Shown here piece by piece: positions 13,401-22,711 of a stretch of 64,000 nt of DNA (within the stretch, counting starts at the first letter, position 1; every line of letters begins with the position of its first letter). The translations under genes were made by a program, and so were the position numbers. The stretch lies in assembly GCA_029582265.1 (NCBI GenBank), contig CM055828.1, positions 36,367,072 to 36,431,071 of the forward strand. Direction: 5' to 3'. The DNA is from Zoroaster sp. YZ-2022 (taxonomy: Eukaryota > Echinodermata > Asteroidea > Forcipulatida > Zoroasteridae). The notes under the pieces are model-generated. The model was not told where the DNA came from. It saw only the letters and a list, made by a program, of their open reading frames with translations, and did no database searches.

Positions 13401-16400
13401 AGGGGGAGGCAAAACGGGGGCACACTGACAAAAAAAGGGGGAAGGCCCACCAACAAAAGATTCCCTCTTTGCTCTCACCCCTGGATCTGACAATGTATTT
13501 TTCAATATTTTTTATATAGGCCTAAGTCACTTAGATTGTTTTTGATAAAAATCAATGACTGATACTTACTGATTTAAACATGGCGACGCTTGGGTAACTG
13601 TAGGCAACACTACAGTCATTATATTGGTGGTCTTAATTAAATTGGGGCTTTTAAATAAGCAAATGTCAAAAGTTGACCTTTACCCAGTTTTAGAGAGGTT
13701 TATAATAAGGAAACTAAACAATATTAGTTTTATTATCCCAATCCAAGGTAAAATATTGTAATAAGTTATTTTGTCTCGAATTCAGAAAAGCCTAATGTTT
13801 AAGTGGGGGAAATAAATGGTCCCTCTTACGATGACACGAACAACATCACCAATACTTGATTTTTTATAATAAAACGTAGGATGTTTAGTTTCCTTATAAC
13901 ACACTACTTAGAGTCCCATGTTAAAGCATTATTTACCGTCTCCGATAACATCGAGGGTGAAACAAGACTGCTCACTCCAAAACCTGTGAAAGGCAAAACA
14001 AAATTATTAAACAAAAAATAATAACCTCGGTGTTTCCACCCCAAAATTACAGATAGGTCTATACAGGAACAACTTTAATTAAGTTTGAAACAATAAAGTC
14101 CAGGTGTTGCTTTTCTTACAATATCAATTTGTCTGAGTTGTTTTGTCATAAAAAGGAAAACAGAAGTAAGAAGGTTTCGAAATCTTGCCATATTGGACGT
14201 ATGGGTATATATCATTATTGTGGCCCCCTCCCCGGCTGTATCACTGATAAATTGTGACTTCCTCCTCTAGACCTACTTGTCCTCTTCAACGGCCACAACA
14301 CAGAATGTTTGCTTCCCTGCTTGTTGGCTGGTAGGAGTGAAACGAATGGTGGCGCTGGACATGTACTCGTTTACAGATCCTGGCACGAGATGAGGTCCTT
14401 CCAATTCGCAGGCGAGCACTTTTATTTCGGTAATTCTGCTCGAGAAAAAAACGAGTTATATAGGTAAAGGTTCTAGAATTTATTAACCTATGTTTGGTTT
14501 TTGATTGGATGGGGATCCAGGATACATGGGTGAACCCCTGCCTCCCCCTTTTTAAGCTAAATATTTGGGCCTGAAAATGTGGGTGTGTCCCACCCCGAGT
14601 GCTTGCATGCAGATCTGTCACTGACTGTCGTGTTTTATTGTTCATGTTGTTTGCTGAATTACTTTATCATTTATTATAAACCTTATCATTCAGCAGCCAT
14701 ATTAGTTTACATGAACGCAAGTTACCTGCACACAAACATTGATAAGATTACCTGTATTGACTCGCAGTGGCTATGGCGTTTATCTCCATATGGAACTCTT
14801 GGCCAACGACAATCGTCAAGCAGAGATAATTATTTACGATCAGCATGGGCTGTCTACATTCTCCTGTATGCTGGAACACATCGACCAGGAACTGTACCGG
14901 CACCTTACTGAGCGGTGTCTCAGGATCACTAGAAGAAAAGTCCTCAATCATGATCGGGACAGCGTAGATACCGGCGGGGACCTCAGACGCAAAACGTAAG
15001 GTACAAGCCTCCTTTTTCATAAAAGCATAACATTATTTTAATTAATATTTTGATAACCAAATTATATATAATGTCACCCGATTACTGTGCTGGGTATTTT
15101 GGGTTCTGTTTAAATACTTTTATCAACAGCCCAGCGAGGACCTGATGCTTATCTTTCGGCATAACAGGTAGGTAATAGAAAACAATTACTTAATTCTAAA
15201 GGTAATGTAAAATGACTGGTAATTAAACAAAAATCATAAAGTGGTCGAGTTTCAATGTATAATTTGCTATAGTGTAAGCTGATGATGGTATTAATTTTCC
15301 CCTTGAAATAGTTTAGTAATTTTAAAGAAAAGTCAAACAATTCCTGCAGTTGATATTTAAGAATGAATAAAAAGCATTTTCTAAACGCATTTTCACTATT
15401 TTCTTGTGAACGAGACTAGGTAATTAGCTGAGAGACAGGTTGGTTGTTAGAGAAATAAATTGTTACGTTATCAGTCTTGCAGCTCTTGAACTGGAAGCCA
15501 TGACGGATTTGGATTAAACACCACCCCCTCTAATCAGTCTCTTTTTCAGCTAAACCAAAATCCGTCCAATAAGAACCATCCATAACTTGGACAAATTTCA
15601 TGGCTCTGACTGCTGTAAGCGAACAACAGAAAGTGGTGAGTGTACTATAAGAGGAATTCCGAGTCAAGCAGCGCCATGAACCGGGAGCTCAGGATGGCCT
15701 GGACACGCCAGAGACTTCATTCACCTCGTTAAGAAAAGCCACTTCATTCTGTTTGCCACGATCGTAAAAGATCTTTCCACAGATGTCACTGTTGTCTTCA
15801 TTACATTCGCCTTGGTCCTTGATTGTCCAGCGGCATTTGACGATGTCCTTGTTAACGTCAGAATCTTGAATCAAACATCAATGTATTATTATTGAATAAA
15901 GCATTTCCATGACTTCCATCATGATGGCGAAATTTCACTGAGAAGTTGTTTCTTGTAAATATTTACTTTGGGTAGGCAGACTACTAGTATAAGAGCAACT
16001 TTTCATGGTATACTTACATGGGATAGACAGACTATAAGAGCAACCTTCCATGGTATACTTCCATGGGATAGACAGACTATAAGAGCAACCTTTCATGGTA
16101 TACTTCCATGGGATAGACAGACTATAGGAGCAACCTTTCATGGTATACTTCCATGGGATAGACAGACTATAGGAGCAACCTTTCATGGTATACTTCCATG
16201 GGATAGACAGACTATAGGAGCAACCTTCCATGGTATACTTCCATGGGATAGACAGACTATAAGAGCAACCTTTCATGGTATACTGTTATGTAAGCGACAG
16301 TCCCTTTAAGTTTCTAGAACTTTCTTTCAGTCATTAAACTTGCGTGGGAAAGTTTGTTGAACCTTCGTTCCATAATGAAACAGGTGTGTAGGAGTTTTCT

Positions 16401-19400
16401 AAGAAAGCTTAATTGTAAACTTTGCTAGAATGATGATTTTGTTATAAAAGTGAGACATCTTGGATAGCTGGATAGGCTAGTTGGATTGTTGGATGGCGCC
16501 TCGCTCGTGCGCCTGTAGCTGTAAGATGATCAAACTTGATCATTAGGATTGTAAGGATAGGATAGTGGAGTAGGAAAGTGTGCGTGTGGCAGACTATATG
16601 ATAGTGTGAAGAGAATTCGCTGAATGTCAGAAAGAGTGGGTTTTCATGCGAACCGTGAGTTTTATGGCGAGTCGTCCAGGATTTTAACTTCAAGTTAAGC
16701 TGTACAAAAAATACAGTTAGAAGTCCACGAAAAGACTCTAGTATTGAAGTTTGTGAATTGGACAGTTTTAGTGATTCCAATGTACATAGGCTTATGTTTG
16801 GAAGTCACCGTAATTAAAGTATCAAGCTAATAATAATAATAATAAAGATTTTTAGCGCGCACATATCCACCCTGCTGGGCGCTCAAGGCGCGGAAACAAA
16901 GAAAAAACATGAATACAAACAATATACAATGATAGCATAGGGAAAAAATAGACGGCTTCCGAGTGCTTAAAAATCGCTGGCCAGAAAAGAGAGGACTGCC
17001 GTTGGGAGATGTTTAAGCCACTTTTAATAATTGTAATTTTTATAATTTACGATCATTATATTAAGCTTTAAATTTAAACTCTAATAATTGTGTAAACTTG
17101 ATTACTTTGTGTTAATTAAATCACTTAAATAATTGTTAAAACTTGTAGCTTTGCATGGTGAGGATGATAAGTAAGACTGATTGCGGTGACACCATGTGGA
17201 ATCTCAATTGAGTAGTAATTAGTTCTGAAAGGAACTGGGGGTACAACTCGACGTTTCGATCAGTATGCTCTGATCGTCCTGAGGACGATCAGAGCATACT
17301 GATCGAAACGTCGAGTTGTACCCCCAGTTCTTTTCAGAACTAATTACTACTCAATTGAGATTCCACATGGTGTCACCGCAATCAGTCTTACTTAAATAAT
17401 TGTTGTTGTTACATATTACGAGTGTAGGCCTAACCTTGTTTGAGTTATTGTTGCGTCTAGAAATTTCTGGAGCTCGCGGGAAACGCAAATCATATAGCTG
17501 TGGGAGTTGCTGGCCGTAACAATAATTATATCACTTGGGATAGGCAGGTTATAGGAGCAACCTTCATGGTAAACTTACTTGGGATAGACAGACTATAGGA
17601 GCAACCTTCCTGTATACGATACATGGGGAAGGACAATGTGCAAGGTGGGGTGTTCACCAGTCCATCTCCGTGGTGTATGTTGATCTCGGAGACAAGGTTC
17701 CATCCTCTGCCTTTTCTAACTTTCTTCCCATTGTTGGTGATATCACGCAGCCAGCAACATTCCTCGTAGCTATATTAAATTGTGAATAAAGAACTAGCTA
17801 TTGCAAACTACTAATTATAACCAAAGGGACCTGTAGTATAAATGCAAAAGTAGTAGTTTGTGAGATGACGTTTCGACCCCGTAACAGTGTCTGTAAATGC
17901 ATCTATACTCTAAAAGAATCAAGTTCATATATACAAACCAACCTGTGAAAGATTCAGCTTATTTCATTGTCGTTATTGAGAAAATTATTAAAATGCATTC
18001 AAGTTTTTCGTATTCTTTCAGCGTAACATTTCTGTTTTCTGATGACGGAAGTTATTTCACTAATTTCACCATCTGACAGAAATTATTTCCAGTTTGGTAC
18101 CATCATCAGTTATACATCAAGTAAGTTTTATGTAGAAAACTGTGATTTAGTGTTTAAAAAGACTTTGAGGCATCTGGCATATAAACGAGTTTCTTAGAAA
18201 TGATGGTTTCCATCGTCTAGGGTTGGTAATTGCAATGTGAACATTTAAATTTTCCTTTAATGTTGTCTGACGTCAGGTCATTTTAAAGAAAATTTAAATG
18301 ATTTCCAGATCAACTTTCCCTTTAAACAGTTTCGTTGTCATTTTTTGGTGTAGGCTTACACTTTCAGAGGGGATGCTTTTTCGCAAAAGAATATAGATAA
18401 AAGAATAGTTGAGACTAATGAAATTGGAAGACAACTCACTTGATGGGTAAAACTTGTAGCTTTGCATGGTGAAGAGGATAAGTAAGACTAATTGCGGTGA
18501 CACCGTGTGAATTTCTCTATTGAGTAGTATTGAGGAGAATGCCGGACTCTGAAAGCTGCTTCTTAAGTAGGCTGCTGGAGTATCTTGCTATGGTTGGATG
18601 CTGGAGGATTAGTGCGTTGAGGCGTGCAGGCGGGAACTGACATTGTGACTGGGATCCTAGGGGGTGTGGGAGAGGAGTGTGTGCTCACTGAACTGAATCA
18701 ACTTACTTGATGACAGCCGTTGTCATATCTGCAGGCATTTCGTAATCAATTGCGTAGGTACCAGTAGCCCAGTTATTCATCTCATCCATTTCGTCACACA
18801 CGTAGTAGGCGGGTATTCTCTTTTGTTCTGGCTCTCCACGGTTGATGTAGAAAAACCCTTGAGTCCAGAGTTTCTTCCATATAAAGAGAACACAATAATA
18901 GTTAAGTGCTCTGTAAAATAACACCAGGGGTGTCAAATATATTCTTAATTTTTGTTGTCACCTAGCTGACCTATGACCTTCACGGATCTTCACCAAACTT
19001 AGTACTGTGATATCAGATTATTTTGTCCTTGAGGCATACCCACGTTATCCACAAAGTTTCGTCCAATCCGTCCATAACTTTTAAAGATAACATGGAAACA
19101 AAAGTTCACACCCACACACACACATCCACGGTTGTTTATGGTGTAAACCGAGGATTTGTCAGATTTGTCCTTAATATCAGATATCCTTGATATCAGATTT
19201 GTCCTTAAGGCATACCCAACTTATCCACAAAGTTTCGTCCAATCCGTCCATAACTTTTAAAGATAACATGGAAACAAAAGTTCACACCCACACACACACA
19301 TCCACGGTTGTTTATGGTGTAAACCGAGGATTTGTCAGATTTGTCCTTAATATCAGATATCCTTGATATCAGATTTGTCCTTAAGGCATACCCAACTTAT

Positions 19401-19882
19401 CCACAAAGTTTCGTCCAATCCGTCCATAACTTTTAAAGATAACATGGAAACAAAAGTTCACACCCACACACACACATCCACGGTTGTTTATGGTGTAAAC
19501 CGAGGACCTCCTATTGTTCCCTTTGTTGTTGGATTTTTAGGTATCTCCCATTTGATTTGTACACGTTTTCGACCGAAACTACACCAGTGGTGTTCATATT
19601 GGGAAATTCACCATTGAGAAATAAATTTACACCATAAGTGTTATTTTATCACCCCGTTTTTGCGGTGTTCATTATGTTATATAGAGTATTAAGCATAGTG
19701 TGGTGTTAATACTAGCGTGGTGTTAAAAACTACAGCGATGATGTTCTTTGGAGCAAACAGTATTATTTTTTGACTACACGAAAAATACTTACCGTACTGT
19801 TGTCGATTGCGTCACGGCTACACTGTTTGTGTTGCTCACTTTGGTAATTCAATTTGAAGTGTAAGCGAAATTGGATATGGAT
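7282..19882 (-). CDS. ZP-domain secreted multidomain protein, copy A (13 exons; 5' end not found)
   Basis: The exons I join, in transcript order, are 19882-19793, 18873-18707, 17769-17579, 15864-15725, 15011-14752, 14435-14277, 13983-13937, 13029-12917, 12324-12069, 10710-10505, 9708-9275, 9075-8967 and 7470-7282. Every junction is AG..GT, all phases agree, and the total is 2361 nt, which is 786 codons plus stop. Domain order is a Cys-rich module (CCW, then DVNKDIVKCRW, then VPAGIYAVPIMIEDF, then PLSKVPVQFLV), an Ig-like SbsA/Big_5-type domain, ZP-N, ZP-C and a KR cleavage site. No transmembrane segment follows, so a secreted or matrix-polymerising protein is likely. ZP modules form extracellular filaments; the biological role here is unknown. 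No start codon or signal peptide was found, so at least one 5' exon is missing. I infer these exons from sequence alone. Confidence 0.85.
7751..8934. mobile_element. Solo LTR, 1184 bp, with GTAC target duplication
   Basis: The insert starts TGTGACG and ends CGCCACA, an LTR-like TG..CA boundary with a short imperfect inverted repeat. GTAC flanks both ends (7747-7750 and 8935-8938). Copy B carries the uninterrupted site AGAGTACTGAC at about 58471-58481, so the insertion is younger than the gene duplication. The interior has repeated GTGAGGT(T/A) motifs and no ORF. It lies in the last intron of copy A. Confidence 0.85.
8967..9075 (-). CDS. Copy A exon: first part of ZP-C
   Basis: This 109-nt exon begins after CACCTCAG and ends at GG|GTGAGT. 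It encodes CPVEDTVQIPSTGG and then RRFSVDSFAFLG. The F-S-x-x-x-F-x-F-L motif is typical of the ZP-C strand before the conserved HC. Confidence 0.85.
9275..9708 (-). CDS. Copy A exon: ZP-N end, linker, ZP-C start
   Basis: This 434-nt exon follows CTGCAG and ends GAGAGG|GTGACT. It contains EITRHRHREIVVICYMP (the ZP-N to ZP-C bridge), then KVQFGKKLYFEA and DVFLESCWATVSENP. The ESCWAT block is the hallmark of ZP domains. The copy B exon is 6 nt shorter. Confidence 0.9.
9868..10143. repeat. Dispersed repeat, copy 2, with half a TTAA MITE
   Basis: It matches 5047-5335. From 10044 it carries the left arm of the TTAA MITE only; the right arm is absent. It lies inside a copy A intron and is missing at the equivalent place in copy B. 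Confidence 0.75.
10505..10710 (-). CDS. Copy A exon: ZP-N start
   Basis: This 206-nt exon runs from TAATCCAG to TCG|GTGAGG. It encodes YCTASNMSIFLLRHNIG, then HLDDPQCTGRD and GACGTRFS. The spacing of Cys, LDDPxC and CGT fits a ZP-N subdomain. Copy B carries a diverged version that is 12 nt shorter. Confidence 0.9.
10785..10925 (+). pseudogene. LINE reverse transcriptase fragment
   Basis: The frame reads DMALIQHVDSLNNLF and then IGVFIDLSKAFDTM, the RT motif holding the first catalytic Asp in CR1/L2-like LINEs. It breaks off after the motif, and Penelope-type sequence follows on the same strand. It is a short relic. Confidence 0.7.
10990..11440 (+). mobile_element. Penelope-like element remnant with hammerhead-like motif
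   Basis: Broken frames give FTVEIEKSGSLP and LDVNITRLPGGTLGHSMYRK, which are late RT-core motifs of Penelope-like elements. A frameshift separates them near 11082. At 11357-11386 lies CTGATGA, a short imperfect stem and GAAAC, resembling a hammerhead ribozyme core. The sequence from 11100 to 11340 is low-complexity CAACA-rich. Confidence 0.65.
12069..12324 (-). CDS. Copy A exon: Ig-like (SbsA/Big_5-type) domain
   Basis: This 256-nt exon runs from TTTTCCAG to GACAG|GTGAGG. It encodes RVVYQVDTSGPDVAINGN, then DFGTEYTIHVDEGAV and ends near EWTFST. The last two blocks resemble SbsA Ig-like (Big_5) repeats, best known from bacterial S-layer and adhesion proteins. The family call is by eye. The copy B exon is 9 nt shorter. 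Confidence 0.75.
12917..13029 (-). CDS. Copy A exon: linker before the Ig-like domain
   Basis: This 113-nt exon begins after GCAACAG and ends AAAG|GTGATT. It encodes an acidic, Thr/Ser-rich linker (EELTTLPELSTPEKD). Its last third differs clearly from copy B. The phases fit both neighbours. Confidence 0.8.
13371..13483. mobile_element. Short hAT-like MITE
   Basis: The ends are CAGGGGTG and its inverse, a start frequent among hAT elements. It lies in a segment of about 380 bp (13360-13745) that copy B lacks, so this stretch was gained in A or lost from B. Confidence 0.4.
13937..13983 (-). CDS. Copy A micro-exon, 47 nt
   Basis: The acceptor is CACAG and the donor GACG|GTAAAT. It encodes FWSEQSCFTLDVIGD, which continues the FCVVAVEED segment of the previous exon. 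Copy B has the same exon at 61771-61725. Its position and phase are supported by both copies. Confidence 0.85.
14277..14435 (-). CDS. Copy A exon: ITEIKVLAC..FCVVAVEED
   Basis: This 159-nt exon runs from GAGCAG to GACAA|GTAGGT. It encodes ITEIKVLACELEG, then SATIRFTPTSQQAG and FCVVAVEED, an Ig-fold-like strand pattern with two cysteines. The copy B exon is 3 nt shorter and reads CDLCQDLVPG in the first half. Confidence 0.85.
14752..15011 (-). CDS. Copy A exon: VPAGxYAV / PLSKVPVQFLV module
   Basis: This 260-nt exon runs from AAAAAG to TACAG|GTAATC. It encodes CTLRFASEVPAGIYAV, MIEDFSSSDPETPLSKV and PVQFLVDVFQ. These motifs are characteristic of a Cys-rich ectodomain module in large secreted proteins of invertebrates. 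I know of no assigned function. Confidence 0.85.
15725..15864 (-). CDS. Copy A exon: DVNKDIVKCRW module
   Basis: This 140-nt exon runs from TTCAAG to AACGAG|GTGAAT. It encodes DVNKDIVKCRW and then ECNEDNSDICGK, with acidic residues spaced as in D-x-D-x-D loops and three cysteines. It joins in phase 1 to the exon ending SLSIP at 17579, or to the end of the repeat array at 15968. Confidence 0.85.
15968..16283 (-). repeat. 45-bp in-frame minisatellite, copy A (about seven units)
   Basis: Each 45-bp unit encodes MKGCSYSLSIPWKYT on the minus strand, with few substitutions between units. The other strand is also open. The unit equals the last 28 or so nt of the exon at 17579-17769 plus the first part of its intron, splice donor included. 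The array ends at a donor-like AAA|GTAAAT in the same phase. An LTR-like insert now separates the array from its parent exon. Confidence 0.85.
16828..16948 (-). mobile_element. LINE 3' end (TTA-tailed family), truncated
   Basis: An (ATA)n tract is followed by the block GCGCGCACATATCCACCCTG and then CTCAAGGCGCGGAAAC. These match the 3' ends of the LINE fragments at 47169 (minus) and 53258 (plus). Only the last 120 bp are present. Confidence 0.75.
17169..17393. repeat. Near-perfect 225-bp palindrome of two Penelope-type ends
   Basis: Two arms of about 112 bp differ at one internal base plus the centre. Each arm carries CTGAGGA, a stem-loop (CGATCAG..CTGATCG) and GAAACGTCGAG, resembling a hammerhead core, followed by the family's conserved tail ending near GTCTTACTT. 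The arms meet head to head at the motif. Confidence 0.85.
17579..17769 (-). CDS. Copy A exon: CCW module, parent of the 45-bp repeat
   Basis: This 191-nt exon runs from AATATAG to CCCAA|GTAAGT. It encodes YEECCWLRDITNNG, then GWNLVSEINIHHGDGLVN and finally QEGCSYSLSIP. The final segment is the parent of the 15-residue repeat at 15968-16283. Remnants of further units follow in the adjacent intron (about 17530-17570). Confidence 0.85.
18294..18445. other. Intron with left target-site copy of a Penelope insertion
   Basis: The stretch ends with ACTTGATG (18438-18445), the left copy of an 8-bp duplication. On the minus strand it reads CATCAAGT and runs into GAGT, so an apparently ancestral donor GTGAGT is preserved there as a decoy. 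Confidence 0.55.
18446..18704 (-). mobile_element. Penelope-type end fragment inserted at a splice donor
   Basis: It is similar to 31217-31495 and to the complement of 32712-33030, but lacks the hammerhead-like core. ACTTGATG flanks both sides (18438-18445 and 18705-18712). The right copy includes the last six bases of the exon plus the donor GT. Bases +3 to +6 of the present donor (AAGT) are element sequence. Confidence 0.75.
18707..18873 (-). CDS. Copy A exon: LWTQGFFYINRGEPE..
   Basis: This 167-nt exon runs from ATGGAAG to ATCAA|GTAAGT. It encodes KLWTQGFFYINRGEPEQ, then AYYVCDEMDEMNNWATG and YEMPADMTTAVI. It joins in phase to the CCW exon. No name can be given to this part alone. Confidence 0.8.
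18960..19506. repeat. 176-bp tandem repeat, about three units
   Basis: Units are spaced exactly 176 bp apart (19151, 19327, 19503). Each contains CAATCCGTCCATAACTTTTA, a (CACA)n run and GTTGTTTATGGTGTAAACCG. The array lies in an intron of copy A. Confidence 0.85.
19793..19882 (-). CDS. Copy A most 5' exon found
   Basis: This 90-nt exon runs from TTTTCGTAG to AGTACG|GTAAGT. It encodes IHIQFRLHFKLNYQSEQHKQ and then CSRDAIDNST. It is phase 0 at both ends and fits the next exon. It has no initiator Met, so a further upstream exon with a signal peptide is expected but not located. Confidence 0.7.
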
Positions 19883-19989
19883 CTACGAAAAATAAAGCCA
19901 TCTTATAATTCAGTCATAATATAAACGATTCCAAACAGGGCTACAATGTTTATCCATGGAGATCCTTCATCCATGGTTTATATAATAAC

Positions 19990-20348
19990 GTACGAGGTTC
20001 CATGGCCGAGCTCTCTAGCGCATCAGACTTGTGTTCTGATGGATGAGTCGTCAGAATGTGGGTTCGAATCCTGGCCGCGACCATGGTACTTGTGTCCTTG
20101 AGCACTTCACTGCACAGTGCTCATCTTCACCCAGAAGTATTAATGGGTATCTGTGAGGGTACAGGTTAATATATTGTGGTTGAAAAAGCTTCTGATGCAC
20201 TACGGTAGCTCAGGGCTATCGTAGTATACTCCCAGGGAGCTGAGAATGTTTTAGGATTGATATTGGCCCAATGACCAGGGATAATAATGTAAACGTGCCC
20301 TTTATCCTTTGGCAATTTGGCGCTCTATAAATCCAGTTATTATTATAA
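19990..20348 (+). mobile_element. tRNA-derived SINE, diverged
   Basis: The head has CATGGCCGAGCTCTCTAGC and GGGTTCGAATCCTGG (B box), then TTGTGTCCTTGAGCACTTC. The element ends GCGCTCTATAAATCC plus (ATT)n. The layout equals the SINE at 430 with many substitutions, so it is an older or different subfamily. Confidence 0.7.
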
Positions 20349-22268
20349 TGTAGCCAGGGGGTTTAGGGTGCCACGCCTGCCTTGTTATCATCACTAAGGC
20401 AGAAAAACTTATGCTTCATCACCCCAGTACTAATGTTTTAATTTGGCCACCCCGTTCAATATTTCTGGGCACTTCTGACTACAAACACTACATTGTGTTT
20501 ATCGATATAAAACAACATTCTAATGACATTACATCGCACTGTTACTTTTGTTTTGTTTTGTATGTTTAATTTTAATATGTCTATGTCTATGAACACCTAT
20601 TCGGCCTGTCAATCAAACAGCATGGATTAACCAATAGGTTCACGCCTTTCCAATTATGTCTGACACACGCTTTGTTATTGTATATAGTTGCGTAACTAAG
20701 TTTGCCAGGGTTGCTATGGGTGGGCGGGGACTATAGCTAAATACACATTGGTGAATTTAAAGAATAAGAGATGTTAATAGATGTTTATACAATCCTTTTA
20801 TTGTACATATTAGCATATGAACATGCATAATGCAGAAGTTAGACTACATTGGAAAGAACCACTCCCCCTTTCAAAACAAAAAACAAAATTAAAAAAATAA
20901 TAAAAATAAAGAAAAAATTAAATTAAAAAGTTTTAAAAATTAAAATTAAATAAAAACGAAACATACAGCGTCTGTTCTGATATAACAGACGCAAGGTGAT
21001 TGGGTTGAAGACGTCCACCCCTGGGGATCCCCACCCTGGGTAATGTTCTGTGGTCATGTTTGGTGGTTCATAATATCAGTGCGCTTTAGACCCACGTACA
21101 CATGTCTATAAGAGAAAAAAATCAAGGATGTAATTTCTTCGCGATCATTTAAAAACAAAACTTAAATTGTCTTTTTTGGTAAAGGAAACATGATTTGTTT
21201 GAAAAAAGTAGGGCATAGCTCATATCTAAAGTCCACATAATTCGATCAATTTCCTAGGGTTTGGGTTGTACTGAAACACCTATAACATTTAATAACAAGC
21301 AAACAAACAAACAAACAAACACCCCAACCATAAATTAAAAATAAAACATTTTTATGTTAATGAGCTTGCAGGTTCAAACCCAATCTGCAAAAAACAAAAC
21401 AAAACAAAACAAAATACATTCGGTTTTTAAGTGTCAGTTTTTTGTTTCAGATTGGGATTTCAAACGTATATCCAATCGGCCCATTTCCATGCTACTAAAA
21501 TTTCAAACTTCATAAGAGCAATGAGTGCAAAGAATAAATTTGTTTTACTGTATTTGGATCTCTTTGATCTTGATTCCAATAGATGGTCCCTCCTTCGAAC
21601 AAGCCTGGTTTCTTTTCAGTTTTCGCTCTATGTAAAAATAGGCACGTCAGACTGAGGAGACGCACGAAGTGAAGACTAGCCATTATGACGTCAAACACTC
21701 TAAAAATGGATTGGTTAAAACTACCAATTTAAATGGTTAACACTATTTTTATTATTTAAACCACGAGACTGGTCAACAAGTGACAAATACAATGGTTATT
21801 TGGCATCCAATTACCTTGGTCACAGAATGTTTGTAATTTTAACCAATATCTTGGTTGTTTTATAAATATGCAAACAAGTAGGCGGGGCTAGAAGTTGTAC
21901 AAATTCTTTGAAAATAATTATAGTGATACATTTTTTTCATTTAACATTTAATGTAAATTGTTTGTGTTTTTTCTAGTATAAATTATCGAAGAATTTGTGA
22001 AGATTGTCAAATGTGTAAACACAACATTTTCTTTTGAACACAAAAATGAAACAAAATGGAAAAAATCTACAGTTAAATTCAGTAAATATGAGAGCATGAT
22101 CAGTGTAAACCTTTGAACGATGTAAATTATCGTCTTCTTCTGAAGACGATCAGAGTACACTAATCAAGCTGTCGAGTTGTCAACCACTGCTATTTTTCAG
22201 AACCAAAACTATTTACAACCCAATAGAGCATTTATATAGTGCTATCGCAAACCTTTCTAGACTATAGT
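20349..22268. other. No gene seen; AT-rich, simple sequence
   Basis: An A-rich run lies at 20875-20960 and (AAAC)n runs occur near 21300 and 21390. At 22128-22200 there is a degraded Penelope-type motif (CTGAAGACGATCAGAG..). ORFs here are short and without domains. Confidence 0.4.
22128..22255 (+). mobile_element. Degraded Penelope-type end
   Basis: CTGAAGACGATCAGAG, then GTCGAGTTGT, then a tail resembling the family consensus are present, but GAAAC has become CAAGC. This copy probably lacks any ribozyme core. Confidence 0.5.
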
Positions 22269-22711
22269 TGACATAAAACACAATAAAGGGGGCCACTTTG
22301 CATCCGTTACGTTAGCAGTTTACCAATGGTTGTTATTTATTTTTAAGTACTTGAAACCGACCAAAAAGTGTTTGAACATGTGAATGGACATGCAGGCTTA
22401 TACTAGAACTAATTTGAGTTGATTTATTTTATTTTATTTTTTATATATTTTTTTTTACCCTCAAATTTCCGTAAAAATTGGACGGAAAAAGTTACCTCAC
22501 TTTTCCGTCCATTTGTTGATGGAAATTTTAGGGTAATTAAAAAAATAATATTAATAGTCAATTCAAATTATCTTTAGGATAAGCATGCATGTCTATTCAA
22601 ATGTTGAAATTCTTTTTGGGTGGTTTCAGATATTTAAAAAAAATGACAACCATTAGAAAAACTGCAAACGTGACGGTAGGAAAGTGGCCCCCTTTATTGT
22701 GTTTTATGTCA
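22269..22711. mobile_element. Non-autonomous DNA transposon, about 50-bp inverted repeats
   Basis: The ends read TGACATAAAACACAATAAAG and its inverse, and the match continues through GGGGGCCACTTT and on to GCAGTTT. The interior (443 bp in total) has a smaller TTCCGTCCA/TGGACGGAA inverted pair and no ORF. Confidence 0.75.

Larger units (their letters stand above)
5511..16283. repeat. Segmental duplication, left copy
   Basis: This block aligns with 55561-64000 in the same orientation. It contains the 3' two thirds of ZP gene copy A. Intron and flank sequence as well as exons match, with large insertions in one copy or the other, so this is a DNA-level duplication and not a retrocopy. Confidence 0.85.
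16284..17521. mobile_element. Solo-LTR-like insert, 1238 bp, with nested elements
   Basis: It starts TGTTATGTAAG and ends GGCCGTAACA, an LTR-like TG..CA frame with a short inverted repeat. No clean target duplication is visible. Part of it (about 16560-16795) recurs at 53259-53465. Nested inside are a LINE 3' tail (16828-16948) and the Penelope palindrome (17169-17393). It splits the 45-bp array from its parent exon. Confidence 0.5.

Noticed and set aside
15935..16309. Possible CRISPR array (regular 45-bp spacing)
   Set aside because: The units are contiguous with no unique spacers, and the setting is a eukaryotic gene.
15968..16309. Plus-strand 113-aa ORF across the 45-bp array
   Set aside because: A 45-bp unit without stops is open on both strands; gene context and phase support only the minus strand.
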